This document shows, in pieces, positions 34,601 to 46,462 of a DNA stretch of 64,000 bases (positions within the stretch are counted from its first letter, which is position 1; each line of letters opens with the position of its first letter). Origin of the DNA: Brassica napus. Taxonomy: Eukaryota > Streptophyta > Magnoliopsida > Brassicales > Brassicaceae. A model generated the notes under the pieces. It worked only from the letters and a program-made list of their open reading frames with translations. It had not been told where the DNA came from and searched no databases. The translations under genes and the position numbers were made by a program. The stretch is from contig NC_063448.1 of NCBI RefSeq assembly GCF_020379485.1, forward strand, positions 10,935,726 to 10,999,725. Reading direction: 5' to 3'.

Positions 34601-35226
34601 TAGCTAGAACTTTAGTATTAGCTACTTGTGTGGCTGCGTTGAAGATGAATCTTCAGAATCGTTTCAGATGTTAGCTAAACCTATCTTGTTGAACACTTTG
34701 TACTCTTTTGATCGTGTTGATCACTTTGCCTCACCATTTTGACTCTCTTTTGTAACTGATCTTGCAGGTTCTTGTCATGGTGGATTAAACAATAGACAGA
34801 TGATGAGAGTTCGAGCTGCGTTTTCCAAGGTAGTCTTGGTTGATACTTGAATGAAGTTCCTTGTCAGTATCTACGTTAGCTAGAAGAGCAAGATCGTTGA
34901 TGAGAAATAAACTATATTCTCAATCATCTTTTGAATGTTTTGTTTGTTTTCACAGACCAAAATCCCCGGTGTTTCAAAACTCAGTTTATTTGTGATGACA
35001 TTTAAATTATTTAATAGCTTTTGACAACTATATGTTTCAAGGAAGGATCGATCATTTTTGTTTTGTTCTTAAACCATTAGTAAAAACATGACAAAAATAA
35101 CACAGTGTTGTTATAGGATTACTAACGGGCTAGACTGTTAAAACTCAAATACATTTGTGTTGTTTTTAGTTTAGGGTATTTCGCGGGTTAATGAGTTCAT
35201 ATCTCTATTACTAACATTGCTATTTT
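31607..35226 (+). mobile_element. Degenerate hAT DNA transposon (ends tentative)
   Basis: The transposase remnant at 32646-34425 is certain. The proposed ends are only weakly matched: tagggatgttaccaatggg at 31622 and the reverse complement of aacattgcta near 35215 agree at about 12 of 19 positions. No 8-bp target duplication was found, so the boundaries should be treated as a guess. Confidence 0.4.
32646..34425 (+). pseudogene. hAT-family transposase, frameshifted and internally deleted
   Basis: Pieces of one hAT transposase appear in order. First is a BED zinc finger (SLVWNPF with CIHCNKK and, after a one-base shift near 32897, SLKQHLEICL). Next are the helical region (FTSDMWTSS) and the segment LELKPPHTGEE; an extra A near 33390 shifts the frame. 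After LDNATYNVSMQ there is a jump of roughly 200 residues to AYFLQVWKIECLLMKY, so part of the catalytic domain is missing. The C-terminal dimerisation region follows (WKDQEQHYGDLASLACDLL, ESEFSIGG, NVQALLCIRNWLR). Two small introns are still recognisable at about 33855-33935 and 34267-34348. Confidence 0.85.
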
Positions 35227-35665
35227 AAAGATTCTTTACACATGTGAATCTATTAGGACCATACAAACAAACAAAATTTAAACGAGACTTTCGTATCTGT
35301 CTTTTTTATAACACAATTCTATAGTTCTATGCAAGATATTTTGCACACAATTAATCAATTCAAAAATAAATCACTCCTTTTCTTGTCAACAACATATGCC
35401 AGGCTCTTTTATTAGGACCTTTGTTTAGATTTTCTTCAGCACTTATTTTTATTTGCATTTTTGAAAATTTTCATTGTAACTATTTTTCCACGTACTATAA
35501 TAATCTGATATTTTTGGTACTGGAATTCCATAAGTAACTTGGAAACATTATTCATAGTTTGGAGGATACATATTCAATATGTTATTAAAGTAGTGAAACA
35601 TGCAATAAGTTTATTACGAGTTTGGAGTCTCTCTGAGGATACCAATACGTTACATAACCACAAAT
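34426..35665. other. hAT 3' remnant and spacer to CLH1
   Basis: No coding region is supported. The left part is probably the transposon 3' region and the right part the CLH1 3' UTR. Confidence 0.4.
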
Positions 35666-37015
35666 CTAGACGAGATAACCAGAAGCCTCTTCCAGCTCCG
35701 GCGAAGGATCAAGCCTCGCTGGAGAAACAGAAGGATCCTTCAAAATCTGTCGAATCTCTGACATTTCACCCCATATACTATACTTTAGAAACGCAACCAC
35801 AATTCCACCAACAAAGCTTCTCATCTCACTCTTTTTGCGTTTACCGTTCTTACACATACAACCCGCCATAAACCCGACAAAACCGGGCAAATTATCGTCC
35901 AACATATCCATATGTCCGTAATCCGCAGCCACGAAATGTCCCTTCGTAGCCTTACACTCAATATAAAACTCCTCATGGTTCACTTCCGCTGGTGCGCATG
36001 GTGGCATCAGCATGTTACTCTTCGGTCCGAGACCCGTACCGATCACTGCAACCGGCATGTCCAGGTCGAATGATTCCGGTTTGTACGTTAAGATTTCGGG
36101 ATCGGTTCTTATGCATTTGCTGATTCCTGCAACTGGATCTATTCCTACAAGAGCTGAAAACTTGATGGATGGGTCTAGTGTTGCGGCGTGGCCTAACGCA
36201 ACCGCAAACGCGGTTTTACCACCGCGGCTATGACCCACGAGTGCGGTGTAGTTGCCATTAGCGTTTACTGAACTTGGGAGGTGAGCTTTGAGGTTTTTCG
36301 AAGTCCAGTTTATCACTTTTCCAGCATCGTCCACTTCCACTTGCCCTCCCGGCGGCAAAATCTTGCAAAGCTACATGTCATACCAAAAAAACAAATGATA
36401 TTCAAATGGCTTAACTTATAAATTTAAAATAATTAAAATTCTTGCTATTATATCCGTTTGATAAATAGGCAATTTAAATGTCTAGCTTATAAATTCACGT
36501 AATCAATGCATATACAACATGTATTTTATTTGGTATACATACCACCCGAAAAATGAAATACAAGTCGAATATATTTTAAACATATTTTATTAGTTAGGAG
36601 AAGGATTTTTTTTTTTTTAGGAGAAGGAAATTATATAGAATAGTTCTAATAACAACTATATTATTAGTAGACAAAAAGATCAACTCGATTTTATTTTACT
36701 TCCATAAACTTAATATACTATAAATAAACTTAAAAAAATACATACCTGTGGGGCTACAACAATGTAGCCATGAGAAGCTACGTGGTTAATAACATCAGAG
36801 TAGAAGTAGTTACGAAGATAGAATCCATGGAAGAATAAGACGACGGGGTAAGTTCCGGCGACGGTTGGGGAGGTGATTATTACAGGCTTTGGAGGTGCGG
36901 TCAAATCGGTTGCCGACGGGTCTGCGGGGATCACGGTTGTTGGAAGGCTGCCTAACTCAAACGCCAAAGGAGTTGCCGCCGAGAAAAACGTCTCACTGTC
37001 CTCCTTCCCCGCCAT
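35666..37015 (-). CDS. CLH1: Chlorophyllase 1
   Basis: Alpha/beta-hydrolase that cleaves the phytol ester of chlorophyll. Two exons, 36746-37015 and 35666-36370, give 324 residues, the length I recall for Arabidopsis CLH1 (At1g19670). The lipase-type nucleophile elbow GHSRGG places the catalytic Ser at 138. GIDPVAG gives Asp168 and ADYGHMDML gives His243, so the catalytic triad is complete. FFHGFYLRNYFYSDVINHVASHG in exon 1 is the oxyanion-hole region. The N terminus is not an obvious transit peptide. The family member CLH1/COR1 is known as a coronatine- and methyl-jasmonate-induced gene, which is of interest because JMT lies about 30 kb away. Confidence 0.95.
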
Positions 37016-37952
37016 TTGTATAATATTGGAAAAAGAGTGTGTTAATTAAGACGTATGATTTATAGAAATGGTGATGAATGTCTCGAGTGTCTCTAGTTAT
37101 TACGTGAATTTTTCTTATCCATTTGCCGGTTTGCGTTCTGTGGTTCTCGGCTTCTCGTAGTAAACTCAACATGTGATTCAATAGTATCTGTGAATCCGAC
37201 AAATGCAAAAGAGCACGTGATTTTCATTTTTCCAATTATTACAATTGTTAGTTAGAAAATTATTGTGCGCGCTTTGTTTATTTCTCGCCTAGACGCCATG
37301 CAAAGTCAAACAGCTCGCTCTACCAACCGCCTCCTTTGGTTTTGATCGACGGCCATCTCCGTCAACTATTTGAAACCGCTCTCAGTCGTTGGATCCCAGT
37401 CTGAGTGTTACACGTAGCATCTTCACATGCCTCGTTTCAAACATGCGGAAGAAACCCTTAGTTGATCGGTGTATTGTATTGAGTCCTCCGTTTTCTGCAT
37501 TTGTTGCTGAATTTGTCTCCTTTGTTTTTACTGCATGTTATATTTAGATTTTACTTTTAGAATCATGGATAATTTCTCTCTTGTATATTTTGAGATTTTA
37601 ATATGTTGATGATATACCTTGAGCTTATAAGTAGTTAACTAACCAGTTAGCATTGCATGTTATGAATAAACTAGCTTTGTTAAATCGTGATGATAAAAAA
37701 AAATATGTAGAATTTGTATTTGAGGAAACATTAATCCGGTGATAGGGATGGTTATCATTGTTCGAGCACCAAACGCTCCACGTCTTATAAGTCTTTTATG
37801 AAATGGCACATTTGGTTCCATCAGCTCCAAGTGGAGTATACACCCACCCTTAGCCATCAATTATTTAACTGATGCAAAATCCAAAATCTAACAACTCTCT
37901 GGCGTCTGATGTTCTCAAAGACTGATGCCATTTTCTTGTCGTGATCCGTGCT
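37016..37952. other. CLH1 promoter and spacer
   Basis: No gene is supported. The left part is the CLH1 promoter and the right part the 3' UTR of the next minus-strand gene. Confidence 0.5.
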
Positions 37953-39574
37953 TTAAAACGGGTTGTCCATCTTCTCCCCAATGCTTTGCAATCCCGACTT
38001 GTAGGAAGGATGAAGCAATTTGACTCCAAGTTTATTCTTCATATGTTCGTTACTAACTCGTTTTTCGCCTCTCAGTGAACTCTGCTCCCGAGACTCATAC
38101 AGAAATGGTTTTGTTTCGATTTTCCTTTTCCAACGTTTTTCAATCAACTCCAAGGCATATTGGAACACCTCTTCCCTTGGTGCTGGATCATCATCGACAA
38201 TGTTGTAGATCTCTCTGCCATAACAGTCGGATATCATCAGCCTCACGTCATATTAGATCTCACAAACTGAAGATGAAGTGGCATATACCACCACCTATAC
38301 ATAAATGTATACCTTGATGATGGTTTTTCAATGGAAGCTTGAAGAGCTTGGCATATATCTTCAACATGGACTCTGGACGTGAATCTCCGGGACGCTCTTC
38401 TCAGTTGACTTTCAGACAAATGCTGCTGCTTTAACAAGGTATCAATCGCACTGCAGCAACAAACACTCCGTTTTGAGGATCAGTCTTTAAAAGCCTTTTT
38501 TCTAGGGAAATAACAAGCAGAAGCAGTGAATAACCTGCGACCAGGTCCGTAGATACCACCAAGTCGAAGGACATGAGTAGAAACCCCAAGATCACTCCCC
38601 AAGCTCAACCATCCTTCCTCTGCAGCTAACCTCAGTTTGGCTGACTGAGTTCTAGGATTTGGAGGATGACTACAAGATTGATGGATTTGACCTTTAGACT
38701 TACTATGGCAGAAAAGAGAGAAATAAATAAATAACTTACTCTTCAGTGACCCAAGCACCACCATAATCTCCATAAACACCTAAAGAGAATCATCTTTAAC
38801 CCAACTAAAAACGAAGAAAAAAGATTTGAGTTGAAGAAGAAAGGCAGGTTCTTTACATACTTGTTGATGAGAGATAACAAAGCCACTGAAGATTTCCACT
38901 CGAAAGCTTCCCTCTGACAAGATCTACATTCCGCAACATCTTTTTCAAGTGACGAAAAAAAGAGAGAAGCTTTTTTGTCAGTAAAGGCGAGAGAGGATAG
39001 GATAAAAAGGGCAGAGGAAAGAAAGCAAAACCGGATCACCAATGTCAGCTAAAGGTGGAATGGAAACGAGCAGGTGAGTGTAATCTTTAACTGTTTCGAG
39101 CAAGCTCCATCTGATTGGTTTAAGAAGCAAACGAAAGAGTTTATATAAGATTCAGAGATTACTACCATGGAAAGTGTTGATAGTTAAAAAAAAAAACATT
39201 ACTCAGGTGAATCTGCGGAAAAGAGGTGAAGATCGATTCCTTTCTTCTCCCACTCTTCCTTCTTCGAATCACTCCTGCAAGTCCCTGAAACCACCCTGAA
39301 CCCACTCAGCTTGTCAATCTGATTGATTATCAATCAATCAATCATACTTACGCGAGAGCAATTAATAGCATTACCCGTCTGCTTCTTTGAGCTTTTCCGC
39401 GAAGAACCCTCCGACGAATCCCATCCCGAGAACGAACATCCGGTTCCGGGATCGAGAATCGCTGGTTGCTGATAATGGCCGGCAGAAGTCGATTCTACTA
39501 CGATTTGAAACGGTTAGCGGTTTGGGATTGACACGGAAAGGAATCTCCGGTGACAACTGAAAAACAACTTCCAT
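37953..39574 (-). CDS. NAD(P)-binding Rossmann-fold (epimerase/dehydratase-like) protein, probably plastidial
   Basis: Eight exons give 341 residues in frame: 39375-39574, 39203-39295, 39032-39110, 38861-38939, 38740-38779, 38535-38669, 38313-38450 and 37953-38214. The first 45 residues are rich in Ser, Arg and Pro and resemble a plastid transit peptide. The nucleotide-binding glycine motif is FVLGMGFVGGFFAEKL. Later blocks are LQWLCYLSSTSVYGDYGGAW, LRLGGIYGPGR, RVHVEDICQALQASI and YNIVDDDPAPREEVF, typical of extended short-chain dehydrogenases. In YLSSTSVYGDYGG the usual YxxxK is not evident, so catalytic activity is uncertain. Position suggests At1g19690. Exon 3-4 borders are less certain than the rest because the donor at 39031 is GTTTTG. 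Confidence 0.85.
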
Positions 39575-40118
39575 TGAAATCGGAGGACTGATACTTTCAC
39601 GATGAAACTTTTATGTCCCGCTTTGAGTATTACACTCCCTGCGATGATAAAAGAGAGGATTGAGCGCCGTTTTGTTTACTGAACTTGAAACATCACGTCG
39701 TTTCTAGTTTGAATCAGACCAAAACAGCGAGACAATCATCAACTACTTCTCACTGACTCAAGCGCCACCATAGTCTTCTACTACGGAATAAACTATAATG
39801 TAAGACATCTATCATTTACCAAATTAAAACCAAGAAACGTGTCACATGTTTTTGAATACGTATTGTTGTTAAAAAGAGCTCTCGATCTTTTCTAACATGT
39901 TAAATGAAACGGTGTACACACTTTTTCAAGTATTCTGCACACCACTGTGAACCTTATACACACACATATCAATATTTGGCGTTATACACAAAAGCAACCT
40001 ATGCATCTGCTTTTTACGCCACAGATATGGGTGCGTGTATTATATATATGCCTAACTATGAAAATGCAAAACAAGCACATTTCTTGCGCTTCAAGTATCA
40101 TGTCCTCCTGTTCCAGTA
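39575..40118. other. Spacer: promoter of the epimerase-like gene and BLH10 3' UTR
   Basis: Nothing coding is seen. Open frames here mirror the BLH10 terminal exon or are random. Confidence 0.5.
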
Positions 40119-41934
40119 TCAAACAACAAAGTCGTGCAAGTGATGGGCATTCGAGAATCTGCTGTCTTCCTGGTTGCTCCCTCCCACGTAACGGTACTCC
40201 TCCTCCACACCAAACCCTTGATAGTTGTTCATTAGCGTCTCGTAATCCCCTGACCGGTTCATCTGTTGTTGTTGTGGCTCGTCATCAATGTTTGTTGTGT
40301 CTGCTGATGGATAAGCGAGGTTATTCTTGTTATCTTCCTGTTGCTGCTGTGAGGAGGAGTCTTCTTGGTTGGTGCTGTTAGGTTCTTGAGGAGACTTGGA
40401 GATTTGTAACTCAGACTCATCACCAAACTCTTCTTTATAAATATCTTCGATCATCGGTTTCCATAGACGAACTCTCGCGTTTATGAACCAATTAGCAACC
40501 TAAGCAGAAACTAAAATGACTCAAACAGAACACAAAGATTGCAACTTTCAAAGCGAGACAAAAAAAAAAGCTCAGTTTTTTACCTGGTTTTTAGACAGTC
40601 CTGTCTGTTTTGCAAGCATCATCTTCTCAGCTTCTTTCGGATATCTACAAATAAACAGCCACAACATAAAACATAAAACATAAAACATGAAACTGAAAAA
40701 GGTTTGTGACTTGTGAGCGAAGGAAAACACATACGGATGGAGGAAATGTTCAAAGAGCCAAGCGCGGAGAACAGAGACAGAGTTTTCAGGTAAGCCTCTC
40801 TGAGGCCTCCAAGATGGTCTAACCATTCCAAGCTGTTGATGGAAAGCTCTCTGCTGTCTCAGCCGTTGATCTAAATACCTAAGTCTCGGTATCCTCTCTC
40901 CTCCTCCTTGATGCTCATCTAATGACAACTCTCCTCCTCCTTTCTCCCCAAGCTTCTCTCTGATGATCTGAATCTGTTCCTTTATCGCGTCGCGGAGAGA
41001 GCGGAAACTGCAAGAGATTTTGTTGAGAGCCACTGATGTGTAAGGCTTAGCTGATCCAAACCCAGCTACTATCTCGAATGATGAAGCTAATGCCTCCATT
41101 TGGTGGTAGTATTGGTTGTATCTTTTATCTACCTGCAATTAATACAACACAAGCAAAGCATACTCAGAACTAAGTATTTAAGAGATTTGAGTTTAAGTTA
41201 GTTAAAATAACTACCTCATCAACCATTGTTAAGAGCTTGTTCTTCTTGTTCTGAAGCTCTTGACGTTCTATTGTACATAATTTCACATTCGAATCAGTTG
41301 ATAACTCTCCTTGTGTATCCTTTGAACCATTGCTAAAGTCTTCACCTTTCTTCTTCTTCTTCTTCTTTCTCATCTGGTTTAGCTCTTTCTTGACACTAAC
41401 CACTTCATCGAGGAGATTCTGAGCCGGTTTAAGATACCGAGAACGCAACACGCCGCTCATGAAACCTCCTGAGGTTTCGTTAAACCGGTAATTGTTGTAG
41501 AGTCCAGCATAACCGGAGGAAGGATCAGATTGACCCACCAACGACAACATCATCTCTTTGCTCTTCTCCTCCACGTCAAACGGTGGCGTTTCCTTAGCTG
41601 AGATTGAAGGATTTGGGGTGAAACCCAAATGGTGGTATTGTTGGTGGTGAAAGGACGGAAGAGAAATTTGATTGCCGAGGCTTAGAGACAGTCCTTGACC
41701 GTCATAAAAGCTTAGATCGCTGCTGGAAACGGCACCGTTTCCGGTTACATCTCCGTTGAGAGTCTGAAGACCAGTGGTTGGTGGAATGAAAGCCATCTCG
41801 TTTCGAACATTTTCGCCGACGAAAGATGCGGCGGCGGAGGAAGAAGAAGCTTGTTGTTGTTGTTGTTGTTGATGGTTGAGATAGATTGGTTCTTGTTGGT
41901 AACAATTGGCATTACTCGAGTAGTAAACCGCCAT
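40119..41934 (-). CDS. BLH10: BEL1-like TALE homeodomain transcription factor
   Basis: Nuclear transcription factor expected to pair with KNOX proteins. Four exons give 519 residues: 41215-41934, 40735-41132, 40584-40644 and 40119-40499. The N terminus holds a glutamine run (CAA repeat at about 41851-41871) and the short LSLSLG motif. The SKY box [15 protein letters not shown] is at about 165-180, followed by a lysine run and the BELL helices ([20 protein letters not shown]). The homeodomain is at about 345-410 and contains the TALE insertion PYP in [12 protein letters not shown] and the recognition helix [17 protein letters not shown]. The C terminus is Gln/Asn-rich. A likely 5' UTR intron ends at the gctgcag before 42031. 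Symbol by synteny with At1g19700. Confidence 0.93.
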
Positions 41935-44503
41935 GGTTAACTGCCTTTTTTTTTTTAGTGAATTTGCAGGAATTTTATTACAGTGATGTCTTAATTTCCA
42001 TGAGTTTGGTCGGAAAAGAAATGAGTTCCTGCAGCAAAAATAAAATAAAAATAAAAAAGGGTCGTGTAAGGTCTGAGTGGAAGTTAAAACATCGTAATCC
42101 CTCTTACCAAACAAGTTCGATCATTAACAGTTTGGAAAGCAACAAACTTTTATGGATTAAAGTCAAATTATTGATAAAGCAAGTGTTTTTGGTCAAGAAC
42201 TGATGAAACCCAGGAACCCCAATTCAAGGATTGTGTAATAGAAGAGGAAATAGTAAACCCGATCCTGTCGATATTGTTTTGGAGATAAAGAAAACCTAAC
42301 TCGAGGATGAAAGAAAAATGCAGAGTAAAAAGAAGTTTTGTAGTTCAACTCAGTGACTCAAAAGCAGAGAAGATCAATTATTACATATAGAAAAAAAGTA
42401 AAGTCTTTTTGATGATTTCATTTCATATGAGAATTTTCAAAAAGGGAGATTTTTTTTTATTTTTTTAAGAAACAGGATGTAAAAAAATACAAAGAATCAA
42501 GAAATACAGAGCAGATCAGCAATCATATAGAGAATCAAGAACTTGATTAAAGTTAAAAGATAAACTACCTGCAGGAGGAGAAGATGAAACTTTAAAAACC
42601 CTAGGAATTAGAGATTGTTGTGATGAGTGTGGATGTGGCTGCTATATCAGGAAACACAAAAGAGAAGGAGTTTCCAACAGTCCAAGACAAAAAGAAAATA
42701 CTTGAGACCCAATCCCGAGAGAGAAAAAAAACGATTAATAATTGGAAATTCTGAAATAAACCAAAAAAAATTTCACTCCACAAAAAACAAAACCAACTCA
42801 TATTCTTATCATTGGGGACATTTAGACACCAACCCAATTTTAAAATTCAAACTTTGGTATGCAATATATCAACAATAAAATAATGACACTACCGGAAATT
42901 TTTGACAACCGCTACCTTTAATTTAATCTTTTCCGGTAGAAGTTTCTGTACCTTATGCGTCGAGTGTAAATTAATTAACTGATTTTTTGTCTGCCAGCCA
43001 TTCCTATGTAAACACGTGAGAACATATAAATCACTAATCGTCATTGACCTGGCGCATACACTAGACTACTACTTTTTTTTTATGTTAACTAAATACAAAA
43101 AGAAACAAAAACGTTTGAAGGCAATAATGCGATGGTAAATAATACTATATAGTAGTGTTACTGTTCGTATATGAGAATAACATTATAAAAGAAAAATAAA
43201 AAATCTAACATATATTTAGAGGAAAAAAGTAATATGCTAAGCTGGTCTAGGGAAGAAGAAGATGAAAGAAAAAACAAAGGTGGGTGGGTGTCTGTTCAAT
43301 TGCTTAATTGAAGGATTAAATGACTTAACCACCAGTTGGTGAGTCCCTTCCTTACTCTTCTGTTATACCCAATTTTCTCTAAGTTTCTTGTCTTTTTCAT
43401 TTCTTTTTAGCTATAATCCTTTTTGCTAGCAATACACCTATGTATATCAGTCTATTAGTATATGTTTGTATTTGCGTATTCCGTAATGCATAAGATACGT
43501 ACGTAAATACAACTACTATTTTATAGCTAATTAATGGCTAATGTATAGTTTTCTTAGTTTTCGAGAGGTGATTATATTGATTTTGTTCCCACGTGGATGT
43601 TGATTTGTTCAAAATATAATATAGGCAGTTAGCTGGTGAGGGGAGGATTAAATGTAGTAAAAAGCTGATATGTTTTTTATATTGGTTTCAAAATGTTACG
43701 GTGAAAAATGTAGTATTATAGTCATGCTTTCTGTTCTGAAATGTAAGATGTTTTGGGTAGTACATACTTATTAAAAAATTATTTTTTACCTAAAAAATAT
43801 CATTAAAATTATAAACTAAAAACTACTCAACTAGTTATAAAATAAAACTATTAAATTTGATTGACTACACGGTTTTTTATAAACACGGAGTATAACTATG
43901 ATAAGTTTTTTTCAGAGTATAATAATTTAAGAGACCGATGATGATTCATGAATCGATGGTGCTACTAGTACGAAATTGGGAAATGGTCTGGCAAGAAACG
44001 AAGACCTCTAATTTGAAAAGAAAAAAAAAATAAATTAATAAAGTTATGCCAATTGTCAAGTATCTAATTTGCGTGGAAATCCAACATTAAACAGCCACAA
44101 GTTATGGTCGTGAAACAAAAAGTAAATGTCTTTACTGCCACATACATCGATGGACCATATAAGACAATGGATCCACCACCACTAAAAATCATGCTTTCTG
44201 AAATTTCAGCAAAACCAAACCGAAAAGAAGAAAAGAAGAAGAATATGGGCCTTTATGGATAACCAATATATCAGGTATTTTAGGCCCAATGCAAAACCTG
44301 CCTGTCCACTAATACAACGGCGAGCAGTCCATTCGTATTACGTGAAAACGGCTTGAAGTTGGGACAGAGATCCCATCATCTTCCTACCAAATTCCCCCAC
44401 TCGATTACTGTAGTTTTCTTCGTAAGAGAACGTTGGAATCACGGAGATGGACTGTGACTTTGGAAACCCCTAGGATGTGGTGAATCTAGTCGGAGAGAAC
44501 TAA
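41935..44503. other. Divergent promoter region between BLH10 and the glycosyltransferase gene
   Basis: About 2.5 kb without coding sequence. The left 650 bp contain the BLH10 5' leader with one probable intron. A small inverted repeat, ctaccggaaa with ttttccggtag, spans 42892-42941. The remainder is AT-rich. Confidence 0.5.
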
Positions 44504-46264
44504 ATGGGGAAGACGTCGTCAACGAGTGTGTGGATAACAATGCAGAAGAAGAAGAGATGGCCACTGATGATTCTGCTCTTTTTATCTGTATCAACCGTGG
44601 GAATGATTCTCGTCAGATCCGCTTTCGATTCCTGCAGTATCAGCGGAAACGGATGCGGACGATTCGTCGTGGAGAAGCAAGACAGCAGCGACGTGAAGAT
44701 CCGATCGGCGGATCCTCTGGGTTTCATGAAATCGAAGCTCGTTCTACTCGTCTCTCACGAACTCTCCCTCTCAGGTAACTGTTCTTGCTCTTTCTTTACA
44801 TCTGAATCTCGGGTCGAGCTAAAGTTTTCGTCTTTTCAAGTGAAGTTAGTGTTTGTGGTTTTAGGTGGACCTTTGCTGTTAATGGAGCTTGCGTTTCTGT
44901 TGAGAGGAGTTGGTGCTGAAGTTGTTTGGACCACGAATCAGAAACCTGTTGAAGCAGATGAAGTGGTTAATGTTTTGGAACATAAGATGTTGGATCGAGG
45001 AGTAAAGGTTTGAGATTTAATTCATTCCATGATTGTTCTTTTTATTTCCTGATCATAATCAATCTTCTTGACTGGTTTAGGTTATCTCAGCGAAGAGTCA
45101 GAAAGCTATAGATACAGCTCTCAAGTCTGATTTGGTTGTTTTGAACACCGCTGTTGCTGGGAAATGGCTTGATGCTGTTCTCAAGGACAATGTTCCTAAA
45201 GTTCTTCCCAAGATCCTTTGGTGGATTCATGAGATGAGAGGTCATTATTTCAAGGCAGATTTAGTCAAGCATCTTCCGTTTGTTGCGGGGGCAATGATCG
45301 ATTCGCACGCAACAGCTGAGTACTGGAAGAACAGGACTCATGATCGCTTAGGGTCTGTTTCCTCCTCTTTGCACTTCTTGTTTCGGTTTGTTTCTTATCT
45401 CGGGTTTTGGCGTTAATGTTCTACTTTGAACTGTTTGTAACACAGGATTAAAATGCCTAAAACTTATGTCGTGCACCTAGGAAATAGCAAGGAGTTGATG
45501 GAAGTTGCTGAAGATAGTTTCGCCAAGAAAGTTTTGCGTGAGCAAGTTCGAGAATCTCTTGGAGTGCAGAGTGATGACATACTGTTTGGCATTATCAATA
45601 GTAAGCTGTCTATCAAACACTCTTCTTGTTACTCAGTTTCCTCGAGAACTATATAGTCTTTTTTATTGCAGGTGTATCTAGAGGAAAGGGACAAGACCTA
45701 TTCCTCCGAGCCTTCCATGAAAGTCTAGAAATAATCAAAGAGACTAAAAAGCATGAGGTACCAACAATGCATGCAGTTGTAGTAGGAAGCGACATGAGCG
45801 CACAGACAAAATTCGAGACAGAGCTACGCAGATTTGTCCAAGAGAAGCAGCTTCAGAAAGTTGTCCACTTTGTCAACAAAACAATGAAAGTAGCACCTTA
45901 TCTAGCAGCCATTGACGTTCTAGTCCAAAACTCCCAAGCCAGAGGAGAATGCTTCGGGAGGATAACAATCGAAGCCATGGCCTTTAAGCTTCCTGTACTC
46001 GGTACCGCAGCAGGAGGAACAATGGAGATTGTAGTGAACCGAACAACTGGTCTATTACACAACGCAGGTAAAGAGGGTGTGTTACCTCTTGCCAGAAACA
46101 TTGTGAAGCTGGCAACAAACGCGGAGATGAGGACGACAATGGGGAAGAAAGGGTATGAGAGGGTAAAAGAGATGTTTATGGAACATCATATGTCTCATCG
46201 AATATCTTCTGTGCTCAGAGAAGTGTTGCAACACGCAAAAGTTCACTCACGAACAACAAAATAG
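44504..46264 (+). CDS. GT4-type glycosyltransferase, type II membrane protein
   Basis: Five exons give 477 residues: 44504-44774, 44865-45007, 45081-45352, 45446-45600 and 45672-46264. A single membrane segment near residues 19-38 (WPLMILLFLSVSTVGMILV) after a basic start suggests a type II protein of the Golgi or ER. The N-terminal Rossmann lobe begins LVLLVSHELSLSGGPLLLMELAFLL. The C-terminal glycosyltransferase group 1 domain shows GVSRGKGQDLFLRAF, then VVGSD, VLVQNSQARGECFGRITIEAMAF and GTAAGGTMEIV, where the Glu-containing donor-binding stretch is intact. Sugar and acceptor are unknown. By position it corresponds to At1g19710. Confidence 0.9.
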
Positions 46265-46462
46265 TGTATCATTAAACAGAATTTAGCATGGAAATGCTAA
46301 TGTTGTTACATTTTATTTTACACTTTCTTCTTGTTTATCTTGCTTTTGGTGTTCATCTGTTTATAGAAACAGCAAGTTATTTATCTGGAAAGGAAACTCA
46401 ATGCGTTTAGCCGCATGTTTATTTTACTTGCAACCATATCTTGTTTTGTGCAGACAAGATTG

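Noticed and set aside
44530..44778. Second open frame overlapping the glycosyltransferase first exon
   Set aside because: It lies entirely within a real coding exon in another frame and resembles nothing known.
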